64,000 nucleotides of DNA from Mycolicibacterium iranicum (GTDB lineage: Bacteria > Actinomycetota > Actinomycetes > Mycobacteriales > Mycobacteriaceae), in NCBI RefSeq assembly GCF_001650495.1, contig NZ_LWCS01000043.1, forward strand, positions 124,001-188,000, given 5' to 3'. The notes under the pieces were generated by a model, which saw nothing but the letters and a program-made list of their open reading frames with translations, was not told the origin of the DNA and ran no database searches. Below are positions 50,781 to 59,382 of the stretch, one piece after another. Position numbers and translations under genes: made by a program. How positions within the stretch are numbered: the first letter of the stretch is position 1; every line of letters begins with the position of its first letter.

Positions 50781-52301
50781 TCAGAAAGGTGGCGGATCGT
50801 CGCCGTAATCGGGTGGGGGTTGCCTGAGCGGTGGTTGTTGCTCGGCCGCGCGTTGGGCGGCGTTAGCCGCACGCTCCTCTTTGATCCGTGCGGCCCTGTC
50901 GGCGGCACGGGTGCGCTTTCGTCTCGGCATGCGTTCCAGCCGATCCGGATCCGGAGGCGGGGCGACCATCGACGGTAGTTCGGCGGTGGTGATGTCCCAA
51001 CTCGGAAAGAACAGCCGACTGCCGGGAGTCGTCGTATACGTCCGTCCCGCCGGAGTTGTCCATATGACGGTGCCGTCGGGCAACTGCTGATCGCGCCAGC
51101 CCTCGGCTCCGCCCCAGAAAGTTTTCATCAAATGATGAGTTCTGCACTTGCAGTGCATGTTCGAGGCATGTGTCGGCCCGTAGGGGTAGGGCACGACGTG
51201 GTCAATATCGCAGCGCTCGGCCGGAACGTCGCATCCCGGGAACCGGCAAAACATGTCGCGGGACCGGATGAAGGCGGCCAGTTTCGCCGACGGTTGGTAG
51301 CGCGGCTCGGGATCGGGGCCGGGCTGCCACAACGGCTTGACCACCGCTCCTGAGCGGATGACTTCCGCCAGCACCGCGTTCGGCAGGATCTGCATCCCCG
51401 CCATCAAAGCCGACCCGGAATACACTGTGCGGGACTCGGACTCGACAGGCTGCGTCGGAGCATCTGTTTTGCAATCCTCCGCGGCGATCAGCTGCTTGGC
51501 AGTGTCGACAGCAGCCTGATCGGCAATCACATGGATCACGACATTGGATTTGACCGGCGCACTTTCAGCGCAGGCCGCAGAACCGCAGCGGCACGGCAAG
51601 ACGTCCTCCCCTCTGCCAATTGCCCCCACCGCATCCGATCGCCGCTCCCCGATCGACCTCGGATCGTTGTCGCACAGGCCCTTGAGGAGCGCAGCGATCC
51701 GCGCCTTGTACGCCGCAGCGTCTGAAGGCAGCAGCAGCCCCCACACGGAGGTGAGCACATCAGGATCATCGTGAGCGGCGATGTGCACATCTCGCTTCTT
51801 GAGCTTTTCCTTCGTGCGGCTCACCGCGTCGGGGTCATGGCGCTCGATCTCGGCGTTGATCTTCTGGATCAGCTTTTCGTCGGACAGCGACCCCCACTTC
51901 GAGGCCCTCTCAGCCAGCTGCCCATCGATGAGGGCGATGGCCTCGTCGGAGACGAGTCTTGTGCGCCAGGTGATTTCGGAGATCAACCGCGAACTGAGCC
52001 GGCCATTCCAGTACTGAGCTGCCACCTTCGGCAGTCGATGACGCAGCGACGTGGCCACGCACATCTGAGAAGAGGCGCGCTGGTAGCTGATCGACAGCGC
52101 TGCTCCCACGTGGCATGCGGCGTTCTTCCACGGATCAAAGGCCCACATGCCGCGTTCGTCATCCCAGTCGACGGTCGAATCCACCAACTCGGCTATCGCG
52201 GCCAACTTGCGCGCACCAGCCTGCGCTTCTTCACGTGCCGCCTGTTCGATTGCAGCGATCAGCCCCGAGTCATCGAGATCGGCATGCGATGTATCGAACA
52301 T
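50781..52301 (-). CDS. DUF222/HNH endonuclease-domain protein, second copy
   Basis: A 506-residue DUF222 plus HNH protein from an ATG at 52299-52301. The N-terminal DUF222 domain (about 10-330) is longer than in the copy at 17,059. The HNH region has C-R-F-P-G-C, C-D-I-D-H-V-V-P-Y and H-C-K-C-R-T-H-H (His and Cys ligands). The tail is Lys/Arg- and Pro-rich (R-R-K-R-T-R-A-A-D-R). It is not a recent duplicate of the first copy; the two differ in length and linker. Function unknown. Confidence 0.85.
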   Translation of the reverse strand: MFDTSHADLDDSGLIAAIEQAAREEAQAGARKLAAIAELVDSTVDWDDERGMWAFDPWKNAACHVGAALSISYQRASSQMCVATSLRHRLPKVAAQYWNGRLSSRLISEITWRTRLVSDEAIALIDGQLAERASKWGSLSDEKLIQKINAEIERHDPDAVSRTKEKLKKRDVHIAAHDDPDVLTSVWGLLLPSDAAAYKARIAALLKGLCDNDPRSIGERRSDAVGAIGRGEDVLPCRCGSAACAESAPVKSNVVIHVIADQAAVDTAKQLIAAEDCKTDAPTQPVESESRTVYSGSALMAGMQILPNAVLAEVIRSGAVVKPLWQPGPDPEPRYQPSAKLAAFIRSRDMFCRFPGCDVPAERCDIDHVVPYPYGPTHASNMHCKCRTHHLMKTFWGGAEGWRDQQLPDGTVIWTTPAGRTYTTTPGSRLFFPSWDITTAELPSMVAPPPDPDRLERMPRRKRTRAADRAARIKEERAANAAQRAAEQQPPLRQPPPDYGDDPPPF

Positions 52302-52460
52302 ATGTGCGATTCTACTGGCGGTCTGTGACACGGTGACGCACTGATTTCTCCCCGAAATCTCCACCCAAGCTCCAAGCGCGGCCCATTTGCAATCGCGACG
52401 ATGGTGTGACCAACAAAGTTGCGATCACGTAGGTGAAGCACTCAATCAAGGAGTCACGCC

Positions 52461-52763
52461 ATGAAGAACCTCACCATCGCCACCGCCGCAGCCGCCACCT
52501 TCACCGCCGCGTTCCTGGGCCTGGCCGCCCCCGCACTGGCCGCCCCCACCGGCGCCGGCGACGCACAGGCCACCATCGCCCAACTCGAAGCCGACGGCAA
52601 CCGCGTCATCGTCCAAAAGCAGTCCGACGCCTCCTTGGCCGACGCCGACGTCGTCAGCGTCAACCGCGGCGCCCCCATCCGCGGCACCGTCATGGACGAC
52701 TTCAGCGACCGCACCTACCAGCAGACCATCACCGGCTACGTCTACTACGTCAACGTCAAGTAA
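52461..52763 (+). CDS. Small secreted protein of a mycobacterial family
   Basis: A 100-residue secreted protein. The Sec signal peptide (1-28) is followed by a 70-residue mature part with no Cys: A-Q-A-T-I-A-Q-L-E-A-D-G-N-R-V-I-V and T-G-Y-V-Y-Y-V-N-V-K. Related small secreted proteins are widespread in mycobacteria and have no known function. An AAGGAG ribosome-binding site precedes the ATG and a strong terminator follows the stop. Confidence 0.85.
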   Translation: MKNLTIATAAAATFTAAFLGLAAPALAAPTGAGDAQATIAQLEADGNRVIVQKQSDASLADADVVSVNRGAPIRGTVMDDFSDRTYQQTITGYVYYVNVK

Positions 52764-52783
52764 CCGCACTTCGCTGGAGGCAA

Positions 52784-52820
52784 CAGAGCCACCTCCCACT
52801 AAGAGGTGGCTCTGTTGTTT
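52784..52820. terminator. Hairpin terminator between two convergent genes
   Basis: Perfect 12-bp arms (CAGAGCCACCTC and its complement, 52784-52795 and 52803-52814) around a 7-base loop, then TTGTTT. It serves the small secreted protein gene; the symmetric stem may also end transcripts of the ferredoxin-reductase gene from the other side. Confidence 0.8.
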
Positions 52821-52825
52821 CGACC

Positions 52826-54010
52826 TCAGCCGAGCAGGTCCGAAATCGGCGCTCCCGCAGCGATCTTCGCCCGCACCTTCATGACCTTTCCCGGAAATCC
52901 GCCGCCCACGACACCGACGACCACGCCCTCACGCTCGTAGTACGCCAGGAACTTGCGGCCGTCGTCTTCGACGATGTGCACGGTGTCGGTGGCCTCGGGC
53001 TCACCGAGTGCCTGGATCTTGACGTCGTACTGGTCGCTCCAGAAGTACGGCACCGAGACCGCGGCAGGCGGTTCCTGGCCAAGCATCGAAGGCACCAGCA
53101 CCCGGGCCTGATCGGCGACGTTGCTCCAATGCTCCACGCGCACTTGACCTCCGACGTCGTCGCGCCACGACGCGACGTCACCGATGGCCCACACATGGGG
53201 TGCGCTCGTGCGCCCAGCCTCGTCACAGACCACGCCGTTGTCGATCTCCAGCCCGCTACCCTCGAGCCACTCGGTCGCCGGATGCGACCCGATCCCCACG
53301 ATGACGATGTCGGCGTCGAGTTCGGTTCCGTCACTCAGCGTCACCTTGCGCACCCGGTCGTCGCCGCTGACGTCGGAAACCCCGACGCCGCAGCGAACGT
53401 CGACCCCCTCGGCGCGATGCAACCGGGTCACCAGATCGCCGATCTGCTGCCCGAGCACAGAAGCCAGCGGCGCGGGCTGCGGCTCCACCAGAACGACGTC
53501 GACACCCATCTTGCGCAGGCTCGCCGCAACCTCACAGCCGATGAATCCGGCACCGACCACTACGGCGCGGCTCGCGGTGGCCGCTTCCTTGCGCAGCGCC
53601 AGACTTTCGTCGAAGTTACGCAGCACATGAATGCCCGGCAGGTCCGGGAACGACTTGATGCGCTTGGGCACCAGCCCCGTCGCGATGACGAGCTCGTCGT
53701 AGCCCAGCTGCGAACCATCGGCCAGCGCCAGCGTCTTGGCTGCGGTGTCGACCGACGTCGCGCCGTTGCCGAGCAGGATCGTGATGTCGTTCTCGGCGTA
53801 GAACTCGGCCGACTTCAGGGTGACGTCCTCCGTCTCGGCGCGCAGAACTTCCTTCGACAACGGCGGCCGGTCGTAGGGAAGGTGACCCTCGTCGGAGACG
53901 ATGGTGATCGCGCCCGAGTAGTCGGAGCGGCGCAGCTGCTCGGCGGTGCGTGCGGCGGCAAGCCCGCCACCGACGATCACAACACCGCCCGAAACCTCTG
54001 ATGTGCCCAC
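52826..54010 (-). CDS. Ferredoxin reductase, NAD(P)H-dependent (Rv0688-like)
   Basis: A 394-residue flavoprotein disulfide-reductase-type ferredoxin reductase. FAD binding V-I-V-G-G-G-L-A-A-A-R is at about residues 10-20; the NAD(P)H-binding V-V-V-G-A-G-F-I-G-C-E-V-A is near 148-160; the second FAD contact T-S-A-P-H-V-W-A-I-G-D-V is present. The start is a GTG, with no second candidate. The nearest named relative is M. tuberculosis Rv0688, next to the mycofactocin SDR there; here Lrp, DDAH and RocD genes separate the two. It could supply electrons to the P450 at 37,536, but this is inferred. Confidence 0.85.
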   Translation of the reverse strand: MGTSEVSGGVVIVGGGLAAARTAEQLRRSDYSGAITIVSDEGHLPYDRPPLSKEVLRAETEDVTLKSAEFYAENDITILLGNGATSVDTAAKTLALADGSQLGYDELVIATGLVPKRIKSFPDLPGIHVLRNFDESLALRKEAATASRAVVVGAGFIGCEVAASLRKMGVDVVLVEPQPAPLASVLGQQIGDLVTRLHRAEGVDVRCGVGVSDVSGDDRVRKVTLSDGTELDADIVIVGIGSHPATEWLEGSGLEIDNGVVCDEAGRTSAPHVWAIGDVASWRDDVGGQVRVEHWSNVADQARVLVPSMLGQEPPAAVSVPYFWSDQYDVKIQALGEPEATDTVHIVEDDGRKFLAYYEREGVVVGVVGGGFPGKVMKVRAKIAAGAPISDLLG

Positions 54011-54066
54011 TCGGGCTTTTTACACGATGCCGCAGATTTGATGCGCGCCACCCCACGCGTAGCTGC

Positions 54067-54525
54067 TCAGCTCGGAGCGCGCTCGATGATGTTCGACAAC
54101 ACCACGATGCTCTCGCTGCGCTCGATGTCAGCGCTCGATCGGATGCGCTCCAGCGCCTCCTCCAGGTGCCGCATGTCGCGGGCCAGAACGCGCAGCATCG
54201 CGTCGGCTGTGCCCGTCACCGTCGCCGCGCCCACCACCTCGGGGATGTCCTTCCAGGCCGCACGCAGTTCAGCGGGAGAGATGGTGCCGTGGCAGAACAC
54301 CTGCACGAACGCTTCCGTGGTCCAGCCGAGCGCGTTGCGGTCGATGACCGTGGTGAAGCCCTTGATCACGCCGCTGTCGAGCATACGGTCGACCCGGCGC
54401 TTGACCGCCGGTGCCGACAGGTTCACGCGCTGTCCGATCTCGGCGAACGTGGCCCGCGCGTTGTCGGCGAGTTCAGCAAGAATTTGCTCGTCTGTTTCGT
54501 CCAAACGGTCCACGTTCACCTCCAC
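54067..54525 (-). CDS. Lrp/AsnC-family transcriptional regulator
   Basis: A 152-residue Lrp-type regulator. The helix-turn-helix (about 8-55, A-T-F-A-E-I-G-Q-R-V-N-L-S-A-P-A-V-K-R-R) and the RAM effector domain (about 70-150) are clear. It is divergent from the DDAH-like gene, and the gap contains a spaced palindrome and repeated GCAAT motifs (54577-54602). Amino-acid binding, probably arginine or ornithine, is the expected control of the ddaH-rocD genes. Confidence 0.88.
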   Translation of the reverse strand: MEVNVDRLDETDEQILAELADNARATFAEIGQRVNLSAPAVKRRVDRMLDSGVIKGFTTVIDRNALGWTTEAFVQVFCHGTISPAELRAAWKDIPEVVGAATVTGTADAMLRVLARDMRHLEEALERIRSSADIERSESIVVLSNIIERAPS

Positions 54526-54576
54526 GCAACAAAACGCCGAAAAGCCTGCAATCGTGCAATAAATCTAGACTAGACA

Positions 54577-54602
54577 CGCAATACCCGTCGATTGATTGCG
54601 TG
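54577..54602. promoter_or_regulatory. Spaced palindrome, likely Lrp-binding site
   Basis: ACGCAAT and ATTGCGT are perfect 7-bp inverted repeats 12 bp apart. Two more TGCAAT copies lie just upstream (54548-54561). They sit between lrp and the ddaH-like gene, 26-50 bp before the latter. Confidence 0.6.
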
Positions 54603-54627
54603 AGAATGCGCTCATATCGTTGTTCTC

Positions 54628-55476
54628 ATGACGATGAACATCGCCACCGAATCGGTCACGGAGGCCGCCGACCACCGCGTCGCCCGCACTCGGCGCTACC
54701 TGATGACCACCCCGACGTTCTTCGCGGTCGAGTACGTCATCAACCCCTGGATGGATGCGTCCACCCCCGTCGACACAGACCTCGCGCTGGCCCAGTGGGA
54801 CGCGCTCCGCCGGACCTACCTCGACCTCGGTCACAGCGTCGAGCTCATCGAACCCATCATGGGACTCCCGGACATGGTCTACGCCGCCAACGGAGGCAGC
54901 GTCGTCAACGGCAAAGCGGTCGTCGCCCGCTTCGCCCACGCAGAGCGCGCCGGTGAGGCCGTCGCCTACGCGCAGTGGATGGCACGCAACGGCTACGAGC
55001 CCTTCGAGACGCGGCACGTGAACGAGGGGCAAGGCGACTTCCTGGCCGTCGGCACCGTCATCCTCGCCGGTTTCGGCTTTCGCACCGACCGTCGGGCGCA
55101 CGACGAGGTGGCGCGCCACGTCGGAATGGACGTCGTCAGCTTGGAACTCGTCGACCCGCGCTTCTATCACCTCGACACCGCACTCGCGGTCCTCGACGAC
55201 ACGACCGTCGCGTACTACCCGCCCGCGTTCTCGCCCGATTCCCGCGCAGTGCTGGAACGGATGTTCCCCGACGCCATCGAGGTCACCAGCGCCGACGCCT
55301 ACGTCCTCGGTCTCAACGTCGTCTCCGACGGACTCAACGTGGTGCTGCCCGCCGCGGCAACCGGCTTCGCCGAGCACCTTCGGCTGGCCGGATTCCGTCC
55401 CGTCGGAGTCGACCTCTCCGAACTGCTCAAGGGCGGCGGATCGGTGAAATGCTGCACCCTGGAGGTACATCCGTGA
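54628..55476 (+). CDS. Dimethylarginine dimethylaminohydrolase/arginine dihydrolase-like enzyme
   Basis: A 282-residue amidinotransferase-superfamily (guanidino-modifying) hydrolase. The catalytic Cys is near the C-terminus in G-G-G-S-V-K-C-C-T-L-E, and the His is in R-F-Y-H-L-D-T-A-L. N-G-G-S-V-V-N and the R-H-V-N-E-G-Q-G-D segment are also family residues. It is the equivalent of M. tuberculosis Rv2323c, beside Lrp (Rv2324) and rocD there. Directly upstream of rocD (its stop overlaps the rocD start), it probably turns arginine, or a methylated arginine, into ornithine or citrulline. The two options cannot be separated by sequence here. Confidence 0.82.
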   Translation: MTMNIATESVTEAADHRVARTRRYLMTTPTFFAVEYVINPWMDASTPVDTDLALAQWDALRRTYLDLGHSVELIEPIMGLPDMVYAANGGSVVNGKAVVARFAHAERAGEAVAYAQWMARNGYEPFETRHVNEGQGDFLAVGTVILAGFGFRTDRRAHDEVARHVGMDVVSLELVDPRFYHLDTALAVLDDTTVAYYPPAFSPDSRAVLERMFPDAIEVTSADAYVLGLNVVSDGLNVVLPAAATGFAEHLRLAGFRPVGVDLSELLKGGGSVKCCTLEVHP

Positions 55477-56681
55477 CCATGATGATGTCCAGGACCCAGT
55501 CGGTGATCGAACTCGACAGCCGCCACGTCGCCCACAACTACTCGCCGCTACCGGTCGTCGCCGCCAGCGCCGAGGGCGTTTGGATCACCGATGTCGAAGG
55601 CCGCCGCTACCTGGATTGCCTTGCCGCATATTCGGCCGTCAACTTCGGCCACCGCAACCCGGAGGTGACGGCAGCCGCGCACGCCCAACTCGATGCCGTG
55701 ACGCTCGTCAGCCGCGCCTTCCACTCCGACCGGCTCGCCCCGTTCTGCGCCGCCCTGGCCGACCTGTGTGGCAAGGACATGGTGCTACCGATGAACAGCG
55801 GCGCCGAGGCCGTCGAAAGCGGCATCAAGGTGGCCCGCAAGTGGGGCACCGACGTCAAGGGCGTAACTGACTCGAACATCGTTGTGGCGCAGAACAACTT
55901 CCATGGCCGCACCACCACCATCATCAGCTTCTCCGACGACGCGACCGCACGCCGCGGATTCGGCCCGTACACCCCCGGGTTCCGGTCGGTGCCGTTCGGG
56001 GATGCCGATGCACTCGCACGTGCCATCGACGAGAACACCGTCGCCGTCCTCATCGAACCCATCCAGGGCGAGGCCGGCATCATCGTGCCGCCCGACGAGT
56101 ACCTGCCGCGAGTGCGCGATCTGTGCACCGACCGCAACGTGCTGATGATTGCCGATGAGATCCAGTCCGGCCTGGCACGGACGGGCCGCACCTTCGCCTG
56201 CGACCACTGGGGCGTCGTCCCCGACATTTACCTGCTCGGCAAGGCGCTCGGTGGCGGGGTGATGCCGCTGTCCGCGGTCGTCGCCGACCGTGACATTCTC
56301 GGCGTGCTACACCCGGGCGAACACGGCTCCACATTCGGCGGCAACCCGCTGGCAGCGGCGATCGGCACCACCGTCGTCTCCATGCTGGCGCGAGGCGAAT
56401 TCCAGCGGCGTTCAACGGAACTGGGCGAGCACCTGCATCGCCGTCTGCGGGATCTGATCGGGCAGGGCGTCCTCGCGGTGCGCGGCAGGGGCCTGTGGGC
56501 GGGCGTCGACATCGACCCGGTGCACGGCACCGGTAAAGAAGTCAGCCTGCGGCTCGCCGAACGCGGTGTGCTCGTCAAGGACACCCACGGCTCGACCCTG
56601 CGCTTCGCGCCGCCGCTGGTGATCACCGCCGACGAGATCGACTGGGCGGTCGACCGATTCGTCGAAGTGCTGCGCTCCTAG
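55473..56681 (+). CDS. rocD: Ornithine aminotransferase
   Basis: A 402-residue class III PLP aminotransferase (ornithine to glutamate semialdehyde). I use the GTG at 55473-55475, which has a GGAGG ribosome-binding site 7 bases upstream and overlaps the DDAH stop; ATG at 55479 is a fallback. V-L-P-M-N-S-G-A-E-A-V-E-S, F-H-G-R-T, D-E-I-Q-S-G-L-A-R-T-G and the PLP Lys in L-G-K-A-L-G-G-G are present. In M. tuberculosis the gene is split (rocD1/rocD2); here it is intact. With the DDAH-like enzyme it forms an arginine-catabolic unit under Lrp control. Confidence 0.92.
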   Translation: MTMMMSRTQSVIELDSRHVAHNYSPLPVVAASAEGVWITDVEGRRYLDCLAAYSAVNFGHRNPEVTAAAHAQLDAVTLVSRAFHSDRLAPFCAALADLCGKDMVLPMNSGAEAVESGIKVARKWGTDVKGVTDSNIVVAQNNFHGRTTTIISFSDDATARRGFGPYTPGFRSVPFGDADALARAIDENTVAVLIEPIQGEAGIIVPPDEYLPRVRDLCTDRNVLMIADEIQSGLARTGRTFACDHWGVVPDIYLLGKALGGGVMPLSAVVADRDILGVLHPGEHGSTFGGNPLAAAIGTTVVSMLARGEFQRRSTELGEHLHRRLRDLIGQGVLAVRGRGLWAGVDIDPVHGTGKEVSLRLAERGVLVKDTHGSTLRFAPPLVITADEIDWAVDRFVEVLRS

Positions 56682-57535
56682 TATTTCGCGGTGCCGCGGT
56701 CCACGGCGATCTGGGACCCCGAGATCGTCGCCGACCCGTCGCTCGCCAGCCACGCCACCACGTCGGATACTTCTTCGGGTGTCATGAACTCCTGTAGACC
56801 CGGCTTGCCTTCGTGCGCAACGGGTTTGTACGGCATCGGCGAAAAGCTGTGCAGGAAGGCCGGATATTTGCCGAAGATCTTCATCATCTCGTCCGGCTCC
56901 ACCATCGGGGTGTCGATGGAGTACGGGTGGATCGAGTTGACCCGGATGCCGAACTCCCCCGCCTCGATCGCGAGCGCGTTGGTCAGCGCGACGAGGCCGT
57001 GCTTCGACGCCGCGTAGTGAGCGTTGCCCGGGGTGGCTTTGGTGCCTGCCGACGAGCTGACGATGATGATCGAGCCGCCGTTGCCCGCTTCGATCATCGC
57101 GGGCACCGCGGCCTTGATCGTGCGCCAGGTTCCGTTGAGGTTGACGTCGATGACGCTGTCCCACTGTTCCTCGGACATCTCCCAGATCCGGCCCCAACTC
57201 AGGATGCCCGCGTTCGCGACGACGATGTCAAGCCGGCCGAACTGCTCGATTCCGTCGGCCACGAGCTGCTGCTGGGCGGCGAGGTCGCGGATGTCGACCT
57301 CGCGAGAGAGCACCTTGCGGCCCGTCGCCTCGACGAGGCGCACGGTCTCGGCCAGATCCTCCGATGTCGGCATCGGGTAGGTGACCGCCTCCGAGACCGG
57401 TCTGCAGACGTCGATCGCGATGATGTCGGCGCCGTCGTCGGCAAGGCGGATAGCGTGGGCCCGGCCCTGACCGCGCGCGGCTCCGGTGATCAGCGCGACG
57501 CGGCCTTCCAGAGGTGCACCTGAGGACATGGGCAT
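56678..57535 (-). CDS. Mycofactocin-type short-chain dehydrogenase
   Basis: A 285-residue SDR of the mycofactocin-coupled subfamily (nearest M. tuberculosis relative Rv0687, in the same neighbourhood). The nucleotide site is T-G-A-A-R-G-Q-G-R-A-H-A (about 17-28), the catalytic residues are Ser in V-S-S-S-A-G and Tyr/Lys in Y-A-A-S-K, and the family insertion follows V-C-R-P-V-S-E-A-V. Such enzymes hold NAD(H) tightly and are re-oxidised by mycofactocin. The gene is convergent with rocD and shares one CTAG as both stops. The start may be two codons later (57529). Confidence 0.9.
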   Translation of the reverse strand: MPMSSGAPLEGRVALITGAARGQGRAHAIRLADDGADIIAIDVCRPVSEAVTYPMPTSEDLAETVRLVEATGRKVLSREVDIRDLAAQQQLVADGIEQFGRLDIVVANAGILSWGRIWEMSEEQWDSVIDVNLNGTWRTIKAAVPAMIEAGNGGSIIIVSSSAGTKATPGNAHYAASKHGLVALTNALAIEAGEFGIRVNSIHPYSIDTPMVEPDEMMKIFGKYPAFLHSFSPMPYKPVAHEGKPGLQEFMTPEEVSDVVAWLASDGSATISGSQIAVDRGTAKY

Positions 57536-57577
57536 CAGGCTAACAGCAGAACTAGAACGCGTTCTAGAGTCTGGCCA

Positions 57578-58405
57578 TCAGATGTCGGCGATGATCTGCT
57601 GCCGCTTGGCGGTGTACTCGGCTTCGGTGATGGTTCCGGTCGCCCGTAACGTCTCCAATTCCTGAAGGCGTTGCGCGATGGTCGGTTCGACGGACTGCGC
57701 GACGTAGGGCGCCCCGGCGGGCACCGGGGGCGGCGGAGCTTGCTGCGCCGCGGCGCGCCGGACGATGGCTTGCACCTGCTGGCGAGCGGCCGGGTTGGAA
57801 CGAAGGTCGATCATGTTGTTCATACCGATGCCGTGGGACTTGAGCACCTGCAGGATCTCCATCAACGCCTCGGTCTGGCCGGTCAGGTCGTAGGTACGGT
57901 TGTCTTCGGCCACGCTGAACGTGGCGGGCATCAAACCGGCCACCAAAGCACTACGCTCCCAGTCGATTTGGTAGTCCTTGGTCGTCGGGTCCACCAAGGC
58001 GACGAGTTTGCGGCTGGTGATCATCGGCAGCCTCCCCACCGAGGCGACCACCTGATCCTGCGTCGAGAACGGCGTAAGTCCGGGCCCCGACACCTGAAGG
58101 TCGAGCTTGACCAGCGGCTGGTCGTTGATACGGGTGTTGGTCTCGTGGATGCCGACGACCTGCGCGAGCGCCAGCACCCCGGATGCCTCCAGCGCCTTGG
58201 TCTTCGCCGCCGACCTTGCGCCGAAAGCCGTCATGGCCACGGCGATGACGACGTCGAGGACGGTGACCAGCAAGCCCGTCCACAACATCCATTCCATCAT
58301 CGGATTTGCGCCGGACGCGAAGTAGATGACGAGGAAGATAGGCCCGACGATGCCGCACAGCAGCACGAAGAGCTGGATCTTTATGTATCGCCAAAAGGTG
58401 GACAC
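57578..58405 (-). CDS. SHOCT-domain membrane protein
   Basis: A 275-residue protein. Two hydrophobic segments at about 8-30 and 38-62 anchor it in the membrane; a soluble region follows. The C-terminal 35 residues are a SHOCT domain (I-A-Q-R-L-Q-E-L-E-T-L-R-A-T-G-T-I-T-E-A-E-Y-T-A-K-R). The function of SHOCT domains in such proteins is not established, although oligomerisation is suggested. It lies 42 bp after the SDR on the same strand. Confidence 0.75.
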   Translation of the reverse strand: MSTFWRYIKIQLFVLLCGIVGPIFLVIYFASGANPMMEWMLWTGLLVTVLDVVIAVAMTAFGARSAAKTKALEASGVLALAQVVGIHETNTRINDQPLVKLDLQVSGPGLTPFSTQDQVVASVGRLPMITSRKLVALVDPTTKDYQIDWERSALVAGLMPATFSVAEDNRTYDLTGQTEALMEILQVLKSHGIGMNNMIDLRSNPAARQQVQAIVRRAAAQQAPPPPVPAGAPYVAQSVEPTIAQRLQELETLRATGTITEAEYTAKRQQIIADI

Positions 58406-58444
58406 GGCGACAGATTATCGCTATTCGGCCCCGCGGGAGCCGTA

Positions 58445-59299
58445 CTAAGGAGCGGGAGTCACCGCGTTCAGCGGCGTGAACGGCGCGGGTACCGAAGGAC
58501 GCGCAGCGGCCAGCTGATACAGCGGGACGGTCCAGGGATCCATGGTCGCCGCGCTACGGGCGTAGTTGGTGTGCACCGCGACCGCGGCCGGAGCCATCTC
58601 GTCCTCGGAGTCGGGGTCGTAGTCGCAGACCGCGTCACCGAGATTGCACACACTGATGGTCCGGGCGCCCATCGTCGGCGGCAGCGGCGCCGGAGCGTGA
58701 GCCAGAATCGGCCAGTCCTGCGCGACGCCCTTGCCCGCGTCGGGCACCGCCACGACGGAGCCGATGTTGATCGTCGGATCCTGTGGCAGGCGATCGCCGT
58801 CGGCGATCAGCAGTGCGGCCGCCAGGTTGGGGCTCGCGTCAAGGGCATGCAGATTGCGATGCACCACCATCGCACCCTGCGAGTAGCCGGCGAGCACCAC
58901 CTGCGAGGTCGGGCACTGCGCCACGAATGCCTGGTACTGCTGTCCCAGCGCGGCGGCGCCGGTGTCGACGCTGCCCATGAAGCCGAGCCAGTCCAGTGCG
59001 CCACCGTCTTCGGGCACGGCCGTGGCCGGGTAGTTGACCGCTTCGGCGGTGATCGTGCGGCCGCTCTGCTGGACCATTGCGGCGAAGTCGCGGTAGGACT
59101 TGGACACCACCCGACCCATGCCGGCATAAGAGGTCAGATCGGCCGGTGCGCGCTCACCCGACCCGGCGGCGCCGATCCAGTGGACGTCAGGGCACGCCGG
59201 CTGCGCGGACACGATACCGGCGGTCAGACCGACCGTGGCAACGCCGCCCACGACCACGGAGGCCGCGAAGACGGCGACACCTGCAGAGATGCTTCTCAA
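58445..59299 (-). CDS. Cutinase-family secreted esterase
   Basis: A 284-residue secreted cutinase-like esterase. A signal peptide ends near A-G-I-V-S-A-Q-P-A-C-P-D. The catalytic Ser is in A-G-Y-S-Q-G-A; an Asp in V-C-D-Y-D and His in V-H-T-N-Y complete the triad. C-P-D-V and the second Cys form the usual disulfides. The start is a TTG (59297-59299) with an AAAGG ribosome-binding site; no ATG or GTG fits the signal peptide. In mycobacteria these enzymes (Culp) act on lipids at the cell wall. Confidence 0.85.
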   Translation of the reverse strand: MRSISAGVAVFAASVVVGGVATVGLTAGIVSAQPACPDVHWIGAAGSGERAPADLTSYAGMGRVVSKSYRDFAAMVQQSGRTITAEAVNYPATAVPEDGGALDWLGFMGSVDTGAAALGQQYQAFVAQCPTSQVVLAGYSQGAMVVHRNLHALDASPNLAAALLIADGDRLPQDPTINIGSVVAVPDAGKGVAQDWPILAHAPAPLPPTMGARTISVCNLGDAVCDYDPDSEDEMAPAAVAVHTNYARSAATMDPWTVPLYQLAAARPSVPAPFTPLNAVTPAP

Positions 59300-59382
59300 A
59301 ACGTCAACCTTTACCTCAAACCGGCCGACCCCTCGACAGCCGTCGCCACATACATCGGCGGGATCTCGGTGCGTGTTACAGG

